DNA of 7,948 bases from Thermoanaerobaculia bacterium (GTDB taxonomy: Bacteria; Acidobacteriota; Thermoanaerobaculia; Multivoradales; UBA5704), in NCBI GenBank assembly GCA_025937035.1, contig JAICSG010000160.1, positions 1 to 7,948 of the forward strand, written 5' to 3'. This document shows, piece after piece, positions 1 to 4,682 of this stretch (the stretch's first letter is position 1; each line of letters begins with the position of its first letter). The position numbers and the translations under genes were made by a program. The notes below the pieces were generated by a model, which saw only the letters and a list, made by a program, of their open reading frames with translations, was not told the DNA's origin and did no database searches.

Positions 1-219
1 CTCGCCAAGGGGGAATGGAGCGCCGCCGTCACCCTGCACCCCCTGGCACCGGTCCTCGCTCTGGAGATGATCCTCGGCTGGCTCGCCTGGGGAGCGGCCC
101 TCGCCCTCCGGCGCCCGCTCCGCCTGTCGGTGCGGATGGAAGCCGTGACGCTCGCGCACGTGGCGGTGCTCTGCGCGCTCTGGCTGGGGCGGGCGGCTAC
201 GGGTACGCTGCCGTGGTAG
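1..219 (+). CDS. DUF2752 family membrane protein, C-terminal part
   Basis: The first reading frame is open from the window edge to a TAG stop and encodes the last 72 residues of a protein whose start lies outside. The fragment opens with LAKGEWSAAVTLHPLAPVL, which resembles the conserved core of DUF2752 proteins, where a region like 'L.GD...A...HPLAP' follows a Cys-Pro-x-Cys-Gly motif; that motif would lie upstream of the window. Two hydrophobic stretches (about residues 15-38 and 50-65 of the fragment) are likely membrane helices, and the end GTLPW is also typical. The molecular function of DUF2752 is not established. It lies on the same strand as yidD, with a 139-base spacer holding a large hairpin between them, so co-transcription is uncertain. 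Confidence 0.75.
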   Translation, partial: LAKGEWSAAVTLHPLAPVLALEMILGWLAWGAALALRRPLRLSVRMEAVTLAHVAVLCALWLGRAATGTLPW

Positions 220-230
220 GAGAGCAAGCC

Positions 231-334
231 GACACGGACGAGCACGGACGAGCACAGACCTTCACGGACGGACACGCCGGGTTCGCCCTCCTGTCCGTGC
301 CTCGTCTGTGCTCGTCCGTGCCTGTCCGTGTCCG
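231..334. repeat. Long imperfect inverted repeat made of short GGAC/GCAC-type units
   Basis: Bases 231-259 are nearly the reverse complement of 304-332: 27 of 29 positions match, the exception being a GA/AG swap in the middle. Pairing resumes further in (263-269 with 293-299), leaving a loop of about 20 bases around 272-290. Each arm is itself a degenerate tandem of units such as CACGGACGAG, so several pairing registers are possible. It starts 11 bases after the DUF2752 stop and ends 24 bases before the yidD start. It is not followed by a clean T-run, so it is not a textbook intrinsic terminator. It could be a member of a dispersed repetitive extragenic palindrome family, or an mRNA-end structure for the upstream gene. 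Confidence 0.8.
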
Positions 335-337
335 TCC

Positions 338-353
338 AAATCGATTTAAGCTT
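338..353. promoter_or_regulatory. AT-rich palindromic spacer before yidD
   Basis: AAATCGATTT (338-347) is a perfect 10-base palindrome, directly followed by a second palindrome, AAGCTT (348-353). This is an AT-rich island in a very GC-rich sequence, 6 to 21 bases before the yidD start. It might be a protein-binding site or part of a promoter, but I see no convincing -35/-10 pair. No Shine-Dalgarno sequence is visible between it and the ATG. Confidence 0.2.
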
Positions 354-358
354 TCCCC

Positions 359-676
359 ATGCCCCTCCTCCACCGCCGCCTCAAGATCTGGCTCTCCATC
401 CTCGCCGTCCTGCTCCTGCTGGGGCTCGACATGGCGCGGCCCCCTCAGAGCCAGATCTCGGCGCGGGTCCTGCTCGGCGGCATTCATCTCTACCAGGCGA
501 CGCTCTCGCCCGTCCTCGGGAAGGCTGGGGTGCGCTGCCGGTTCCAGCCCACCTGCAGCCACTACGGGGAGGGGGCGATCCGCAAGTACGGGGCCTGGAC
601 GGGAAGCTGGAAGACCCTCTGGCGGATCGCCCGCTGCGGGCCGTGGACCCCCGCCGGCACCTTCGATCCGCCTTGA
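359..676 (+). CDS. yidD: YidD, membrane protein insertion efficiency factor
   Basis: The 105-residue product belongs to the YidD (DUF37, formerly 'haemolytic') family, small membrane-associated proteins thought to assist YidC/Sec-dependent insertion of inner-membrane proteins. The diagnostic core is present: LYQATLSPVLG (residues 44-54), CRFQPTCSHY (60-69) and a third Cys at 93 in ARCGPW, followed by the Gly/Asp-Pro end (AGTFDPP). Residues about 10-24 form a hydrophobic N-terminal segment, making it somewhat longer at the N-terminus than the shortest family members. An in-frame TAA at 347-349 means ATG 359 is the first possible ATG; it lacks a visible ribosome binding site. ATG 431 (residue 25) is an alternative, but would remove the hydrophobic segment. 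In many bacteria yidD sits between rnpA and yidC; here it follows DUF2752 and precedes sspB. Confidence 0.92.
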   Translation: MPLLHRRLKIWLSILAVLLLLGLDMARPPQSQISARVLLGGIHLYQATLSPVLGKAGVRCRFQPTCSHYGEGAIRKYGAWTGSWKTLWRIARCGPWTPAGTFDPP

Positions 677-725
677 GACGCGGCGCGGTTTGACGTACTC
701 TCGGCGGGTTTCCACGGGAGGCCTG

Positions 726-1199
726 ATGGACCCGGACAAGATCGACTACCCCGCCATTCTCCAGAACGCCCTGCGCGATGCCGTGCGCCGGGTGCTGGAG
801 CAGGTGGCGGAGCACGGGCTGCCCGGGGAGCACCTCCTCTACATCGGGTTCCGCACCAACTTCCCCGGCGTCCAGGTACCGCGCTTCCTGCGCGACCAAT
901 ATCCCGAGGAGGTGACGATCGTCCTCCAGCATCAGTTCTGGGGGCTGGAGGTCACGCCCGAGGACTTCTCGGTCCTCCTCAGCTTCGGCGGCGCGCGCCA
1001 GCAGGTGGTCGTCCCCTTCGCGGCCCTCACCGCTTTCGCCGACCCCTCCGCCGACTTCGGCCTCCGCTTCGACGCCACACCCCCGGAAGCGGCGGCTCCC
1101 GAGCCGCAGCCGGCAGCGGCGCCCGAGCCCGAGAAGCCTGTCCAAGGGGAGCCGCTGCCGGGCGGCGTGATCCGCTTCGACCCTTCCCGGCGCCGCTGA
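726..1199 (+). CDS. sspB: SspB-family ClpXP adaptor (alpha-proteobacterial type)
   Basis: The 157-residue product matches the SspB family, adaptors that bind tagged substrates (for example ssrA-tagged proteins from stalled ribosomes) and deliver them to the ClpXP protease in the cytoplasm. Family hallmarks are DKIDYPAILQNALRDAVRRVL (split here at residues 4-24), HGLPGEHLLYIGFRTNFPGV (30-49), the YPEEVTIVLQHQFW block (59-72) and VPFAALTAFADPSADFGLRF (96-115). The core is followed by a Pro/Ala/Glu linker (about 118-145) and a short tail, GGVIRFDPSRRR (146-157). The tail resembles the C-terminal ClpX-binding peptide that SspB carries at the end of a flexible linker. Start ATG 726 has GGGAGG at 716-721. 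The gene lies 49 bases after yidD on the same strand. Substrate range cannot be read from the sequence. Confidence 0.9.
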   Translation: MDPDKIDYPAILQNALRDAVRRVLEQVAEHGLPGEHLLYIGFRTNFPGVQVPRFLRDQYPEEVTIVLQHQFWGLEVTPEDFSVLLSFGGARQQVVVPFAALTAFADPSADFGLRFDATPPEAAAPEPQPAAAPEPEKPVQGEPLPGGVIRFDPSRRR

Positions 1200-1218
1200 G
1201 CCGTCCTTCGCGGGCGGC
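1200..1218 (+). terminator. Weak hairpin at the end of sspB
   Basis: GCCGTCC (1200-1206) can pair with GGGCGGC (1212-1218), giving seven pairs including one G-T, over the loop TTCGC. It starts right after the sspB TGA. No T-run follows, so it may only protect the 3' end or mark a Rho-independent terminator of poor strength. Confidence 0.3.
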
Positions 1219-1264
1219 GGGAGCGTCCTCCCCGGAGAGCGCCGCGGCGCGGCGTAAAGTTTGT

Positions 1265-1285
1265 AAGCCTTGTAAAATCAGGCTT
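1265..1285. repeat. Inverted repeat upstream of the sigma-54 site
   Basis: AAGCCT (1265-1270) and AGGCTT (1280-1285) are perfect reverse complements around a 9-base AT-rich centre. The element sits in a locally AT-rich stretch (about 1255-1290) just upstream of the predicted sigma-54 promoter. It could be an operator or a bending site. It is closer than the usual enhancer position of sigma-54 activators, so an activator site here is only a guess. Confidence 0.35.
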
Positions 1286-1293
1286 TTGATCCG

Positions 1294-1309
1294 TGGCATC
1301 CCGCTTGCT
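1294..1309 (+). promoter_or_regulatory. Predicted sigma-54 (RpoN) promoter of the lipoprotein gene
   Basis: TGGCAT-CCCGC-TTGCT matches the -24/-12 consensus TGGCAC-N5-TTGC(A/T) at all positions but the last base of the first block. The invariant GG (1295-1296) and GC (1307-1308) are at the required spacing: the second G and the C are 12 bases apart. Transcription would start near 1320, giving a leader of about 30 bases before the lipoprotein ATG at 1350. A sigma-54 promoter needs an AAA+ enhancer-binding activator, and no such gene is in the window. Confidence 0.6.
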
Positions 1310-1349
1310 CCCTCCTCCTCGCGGAGACTTGAAACGCGAGGATCCAGCG

Positions 1350-2381
1350 ATGCGAAAGATCAAGACGACTACCCTCCTGCCGGCGCTCCTCGGTGGGGCC
1401 GCTCTGCTCGCCTTCGGGTGCAACCAGGGTGAGGATAGCCGCGCCGGACAGGTTGAAAAACCGGCCCCCTCCACCCAGATCGCCCAGACCCAGACTCCGG
1501 CTCCAGCCCCCGCGCCGGCCCCGCGGCCCCAGGTGAGCGAGCTGCAGACACCACGGACGGTGCAGGTGCAGCCGCAGACCCCGCCCCCCTCGGCGGCAAA
1601 ATCCGACCTCGACGCCCGCGAGCGCGCCCTGGCGGCCCACGAGGCCCAGCTCGATGCCCGCGAGCGGCGGCTCCAGCAGCCGAAGACCCAGCGCGCCGCC
1701 ACGACCCCGCCCGCTCCGCGCCCGAGCCCGCGGGTGGAGGAAACCGTACCCGCGCCCGCTCCGGTCCCCGAGACGACGGTCGCGGAGCCGGCGCCCTCCA
1801 TCGAGCCCGCGCCCGCTCCCGAGCCCGTTCGCGAGGAGCCGCGGACGGTGTCCATGACCGTCCCCGCCGGCACGCGGCTGGAGGTGGAGCTCACCCGCAC
1901 CCTGGCGAGCAACACCAGCTCTCCCGGCGACGCCTTCCGCGCCCGGGTCAGCGAGGACGTGCTCCAGGACGGCGTGGTCGTCATCCCCCGGGGATCCGAG
2001 ATCCTGGGCGAGGTGACCGAGGCGGTGCCGCTCAAGCGGGTCGGCGGCCAGGCGCGGCTCGCCCTCAAGCTGACCGATCTCGTGCTCCCTTCGGGCCGGA
2101 CGGTGCCGGTGCAGGCCTCGTTCGTCCAGGAAGGGCGCAACGAGACCCGCCGGGACGCCGCGACCATCGGCGGCGCCACGGCGAGCGGCGCCATCCTGGG
2201 ACGTATCCTCAGCCGGGGGGACCGCACCCGTGGCGGCGTCATCGGAGCCCTGATCGGCGCCGCGGCCGGCACGGCCATCGCCTCCAAGACCCCCGGGGAA
2301 GAGGTGGTCATCCCTGAAGGGTCGGTTGTGACGCTGCGGCTGGATGACGCGGTGCAGGTGCGGGTGAGAGCGCCGCGGTAA
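1350..2381 (+). CDS. Putative lipoprotein with coiled coil, beta-rich domain and glycine zipper
   Basis: I know no function for this 343-residue protein. Start ATG 1350 has GAGGA at 1338-1342; an in-frame ATG at 1293 would place 19 residues before the signal peptide and lies upstream of the predicted transcript start, so I reject it. Residues 1-24 are a basic then hydrophobic signal ending in LLAFGC, a probable lipobox with Cys24, though -3 is Ala rather than the usual Leu. A Gln/Pro/Ala stalk follows (about 37-82), then two 14-residue units beginning LDARER (87-100 and 101-114) that look like a short coiled coil, and another Pro-rich stretch (119-164). The C-terminal domain starts at VPAGTRLEVELTRTL (171-185), includes VVVIPRGSEILGEV (209-222) and ends with a Gly/Ala-rich zipper (272-310) and a last beta segment. 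This C-terminal arrangement is common in acidobacterial hypothetical proteins. Likely an envelope-anchored protein. Confidence 0.8.
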   Translation: MRKIKTTTLLPALLGGAALLAFGCNQGEDSRAGQVEKPAPSTQIAQTQTPAPAPAPAPRPQVSELQTPRTVQVQPQTPPPSAAKSDLDARERALAAHEAQLDARERRLQQPKTQRAATTPPAPRPSPRVEETVPAPAPVPETTVAEPAPSIEPAPAPEPVREEPRTVSMTVPAGTRLEVELTRTLASNTSSPGDAFRARVSEDVLQDGVVVIPRGSEILGEVTEAVPLKRVGGQARLALKLTDLVLPSGRTVPVQASFVQEGRNETRRDAATIGGATASGAILGRILSRGDRTRGGVIGALIGAAAGTAIASKTPGEEVVIPEGSVVTLRLDDAVQVRVRAPR

Positions 2382-2404
2382 GGAGGCGGGGAATCTCCCC
2401 CGCC
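2380..2404 (+). promoter_or_regulatory. Strong Shine-Dalgarno and hairpin between the lipoprotein and ABC genes
   Basis: AAGGAGG (2380-2386) overlaps the TAA of the lipoprotein gene and is a near-perfect ribosome binding site, yet the first ATG of the exporter is 39 bases further on. GGCGGGG (2385-2391) can pair with CCCCGCC (2398-2404) over a 6-base loop, partly covering the Shine-Dalgarno. An in-frame ATC codon at 2393 lies 6 bases after the Shine-Dalgarno. The element may serve an unusual start, may be brought close to ATG 2426 by folding, or may be a weak terminator without T-run. Confidence 0.4.
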
Positions 2405-2425
2405 CCTCCCGCCGTTCTCTCCTCC

Positions 2426-4402
2426 ATGACCATCGACAGCGTTTCCTCGTCCCGCCGGCCGGCCCGCCAGGGGCTCTTCGGCGGGCCGGTCTCTTCCAAG
2501 CAGCCGCGGGCGGCCGAGAGGCCTGGGGAGGAATCCAAGAAGAAGACTCCCCTGAAGCCCCGGGTCGTGCTCAACGACGCGCTCGAGCTCTTGCGGGCCC
2601 GCAAGGGGCGCCTCACCCTCGGGCTCGGCCTGATGGCGATCAACCGGCTCGCGGGGCTGGTGCTCCCCGGCACCACCAAGTACCTGCTCGACGACGTGAT
2701 CGGCAAGGGGAACCGCCAGCTCCTCTGGACCCTGGTAGCGGCGGCGGGGATCGCGACCCTCATCCAGGCCATCACCTCCTTCGCGCTGTCCCAGGTGCTC
2801 GGCAAGGCGGCCCAGCGCTCGATCACCGAGATGCGCCGGCAGGTGCAGCGCCACGTCAGCCGCCTCTCGGTGGGCTACTTCGAGCAGACCAAGGCGGGCG
2901 CCCTTCTCTCCCGGGTGATGAATGACGCTGAGGGGATCCGCAACCTCGTGGGCTCCGGCCTGGTCGAGGTGGTGGGAGGGATGATCACCGCCGTCTTCGC
3001 GCTCGGCATCCTCCTCTATCTCAACCTCAAGCTGACCCTGATCGCGATCAGCGTGCTGTCGCTCTTCGCGTTCGTCATGAAATACGCCTTCAAGACCCTG
3101 CGTCCGCTCTTCCGCGAACGCTCGAAGATCAACGCCGAGATCTCCGGCCGGCTCACCGAGTCGTTCTCCGGGGTGCGGGTGGTCAAGGCCTATCAGGCGG
3201 AGCAGCGGGAGGCCCTGGTCTTCACCAAGGGGGCGCACCGCCTCTTCCGCAACGTGGCCCAGACGCTGACCGGCTTCTCGGCGATCGGCGCCGCCTCGAC
3301 CCTCCTGCTGGGGGTGATCGGCGTCGCCATGATGGCGATCGGGGCCAACGACGTCCTCAACCACCGGATGACGGTGGGCGGCTTCTTCTCCTTCACCATG
3401 TACCTGGGCATGCTGGTGGGCCCGGTGATGCAGATCGTCAACATCGGCAGCCAGATCACCGAGGCCTTCGCCGGCCTCGAGCGCATCCGCGAGATCCGCA
3501 ACGAGGTCACCGAGGATACGGGTGAGGCCGAGCGCCGTCCCCTGCCTACTGTCGAGGGCAAGATCGAGCTCCGGGACGTCCGGTTCGAGTACAACCCCGG
3601 CCAGCCGGTGCTCAAGGGGATCTCCTTCACGGCCCAGCCCGGCACCTCGACGGCGCTGGTAGGCCCCTCGGGCTCCGGCAAGAGCACGCTGATCGGCCTG
3701 GTGGCCGCCTTCCACCACCCGACCTCCGGGCGGATCCTGGTCGACGGCCAGGATCTTTCGGAGCTGCGGCTGGGCGACTACCGCTCTCACCTGGGGGTGG
3801 TCTTCCAGGACAACTTCCTGTTCGACGGCACGGTGCTGGAGAACATCGCCTACGCCCGTCCCCACGCCTCGGACGACGAGGTGATCCGGGCGGCGAGGAT
3901 CGCCCGCTGCGACGACTTCGTGAGCCGTCTCGCCCAGGGGTACGAGACGATCGTGGGCGAGCGCGGGGTGAAGCTCTCGGGGGGCGAGCGCCAGCGGGTG
4001 GCGATCGCGCGGGCGATTCTGGCCGATCCCCGCATCCTGATCCTCGACGAGGCCACCTCCTCGCTCGACAGCGAGAGCGAGGCGGCGATCCAGGAGGGTC
4101 TGGCCGAGCTGATGAAGGGGCGGACCACCTTCGTGATCGCCCACCGCCTGTCGACCATCCGCAAGGCCGACACCATCCTGGTGCTCGAAGGGGGTCAGAT
4201 CATCGAGCGCGGCCGGCACGAGGAGCTGCTGGCCCTCGGGGGCCGGTATCACTCTCTCTACACCCGCCAGTACAACCTCGAATCCAACCTGTTCCGCAAT
4301 CCCGGCGAGGCGGTCGAGGAGGACACCGGGGACGAGAAGAAGCCGGCGGCAACCGCCGACGCCGCGGTGGGGGCGGGGCGGATGCCGTTATTGCCGGTAT
4401 AG
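2426..4402 (+). CDS. MsbA/LmrA-type ABC exporter half-transporter (permease-ATPase fusion)
   Basis: The 658-residue product has the layout of type IV (B-family) ABC exporters, which homodimerise in the inner membrane and use ATP to flip or export lipids or drugs. A disordered basic N-terminus (1-45) precedes six predicted membrane helices (about 62-82, 101-123, 175-197, 200-220, 281-306, 317-341). The ATPase domain has A-loop Tyr389, Walker A GPSGSGKST (413-421), Q-loop Gln461, signature LSGGE (517-521), Walker B ILILDE (537-542), D-loop SLD (546-548) and H-loop His573, so it should be active. The tail (about 625-658) is acidic and Ala-rich. MsbA-like lipid A/phospholipid flipping is possible, but the substrate cannot be read from sequence. 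It lies 44 bases after the lipoprotein gene and may share its transcript. ATG 2426 lacks its own Shine-Dalgarno. Confidence 0.92.
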   Translation: MTIDSVSSSRRPARQGLFGGPVSSKQPRAAERPGEESKKKTPLKPRVVLNDALELLRARKGRLTLGLGLMAINRLAGLVLPGTTKYLLDDVIGKGNRQLLWTLVAAAGIATLIQAITSFALSQVLGKAAQRSITEMRRQVQRHVSRLSVGYFEQTKAGALLSRVMNDAEGIRNLVGSGLVEVVGGMITAVFALGILLYLNLKLTLIAISVLSLFAFVMKYAFKTLRPLFRERSKINAEISGRLTESFSGVRVVKAYQAEQREALVFTKGAHRLFRNVAQTLTGFSAIGAASTLLLGVIGVAMMAIGANDVLNHRMTVGGFFSFTMYLGMLVGPVMQIVNIGSQITEAFAGLERIREIRNEVTEDTGEAERRPLPTVEGKIELRDVRFEYNPGQPVLKGISFTAQPGTSTALVGPSGSGKSTLIGLVAAFHHPTSGRILVDGQDLSELRLGDYRSHLGVVFQDNFLFDGTVLENIAYARPHASDDEVIRAARIARCDDFVSRLAQGYETIVGERGVKLSGGERQRVAIARAILADPRILILDEATSSLDSESEAAIQEGLAELMKGRTTFVIAHRLSTIRKADTILVLEGGQIIERGRHEELLALGGRYHSLYTRQYNLESNLFRNPGEAVEEDTGDEKKPAATADAAVGAGRMPLLPV

Positions 4403-4405
4403 GAA

Positions 4406-4428
4406 GCCCGGGGATTGATCCCCCGGGC
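4406..4428. terminator. Hairpin between convergent genes, probable bidirectional terminator
   Basis: GCCCGGGG (4406-4413) pairs perfectly with CCCCGGGC (4421-4428) over a 7-base loop. It sits 3 bases after the exporter TAG and 4 bases before the end of the convergent small gene, where a shared terminator is expected. Neither side carries a long T-run, so termination strength is uncertain. Confidence 0.55.
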
Positions 4429-4432
4429 GGTC

Positions 4433-4585
4433 TCAGCTCTTCGTCCGCCCCTCTTCCTTCCGGTGCTTGTTCACCGTGCGGGCGGCGATCTCCTTGGCGC
4501 GGTCGGTGGACTTCCCTTCCTTCTTCTCGCTGGCCTTCACATGCTCGTACTGGCGCTCGTCTTTGCTGCTCCAGGCTTTCGGCAT
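4433..4585 (-). CDS. Small charged protein, N-terminal part of a 'plasmid stabilization' / Rho_N-linked family
   Basis: The 50-residue product begins MPKAWSSKDERQYEHVK and continues with DRAKEIAARTVNKHRKEEGR (residues 28-47). This resembles the conserved N-terminus of small proteins annotated in databases as plasmid stabilization protein or, when longer, as carrying a Rho N-terminal-like (SAP-type) domain. Here the protein stops at GRTKS, so only the N-terminal block is present. Start choice is supported by AAAGGAGAG (reverse complement of 4591-4599) just upstream; a longer in-frame extension to 4804 overlaps the next gene and lacks such support. It is strongly basic and helical, without Cys or membrane segments, so nucleic-acid binding is possible but unproven. 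The family label does not mean this is a toxin or plasmid gene. It lies 97 bases downstream of the pseudokinase gene on the same strand. Confidence 0.75.
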   Translation of the reverse strand: MPKAWSSKDERQYEHVKASEKKEGKSTDRAKEIAARTVNKHRKEEGRTKS

Positions 4586-4617
4586 GATGGCTCTCCTTTG
4601 CTGTTTTCCTGGATTCC

Positions 4618-4635
4618 GCCGCGTCCATTCGCGGC
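4618..4635. repeat. Small perfect hairpin between pseudokinase and small gene
   Basis: GCCGCG (4618-4623) and CGCGGC (4630-4635) pair perfectly over the loop TCCATT. It lies in the 97-base spacer downstream of the pseudokinase stop and upstream of the small gene's ribosome binding site. Without a following T-run on the - strand it is not a clear terminator; it could be a leader structure of the small gene. No convincing promoter is visible in this spacer. Confidence 0.35.
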
Positions 4636-4682
4636 TAACTCCTAGAAAAGCAAGGATCAGGCCACCTTTCTGGGATTGACCC

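Noticed and set aside
231..334. CRISPR array from the repeated short units
   Set aside because: The units are about 10 bases long with no unique spacers of 25-40 bases, and the two halves are inverted rather than direct.
689..702. TTGACG as a -35 box before sspB
   Set aside because: No acceptable -10 element lies 16-18 bases downstream; the sequence there is GC-rich.
15..725. A long in-frame upstream extension of sspB reaching back to position 15
   Set aside because: The upstream part is out of frame with DUF2752 and yidD, reads as Arg/Pro-rich noise, and crosses the hairpin. ATG 726 has a good ribosome binding site and matches the family start.
932..4252. A 1106-residue open frame on the - strand across sspB, the lipoprotein and the ABC exporter
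   Set aside because: It is antisense to three well-supported genes. Its protein is low-complexity (Arg/Gly/Asp/His-rich) with no recognisable domain, as expected from a stop-poor antisense frame in GC-rich DNA.
4433..4585. Toxin-antitoxin or plasmid module
   Set aside because: The family label 'plasmid stabilization' is historical. There is no partner gene or replication gene nearby and no toxin fold is visible.
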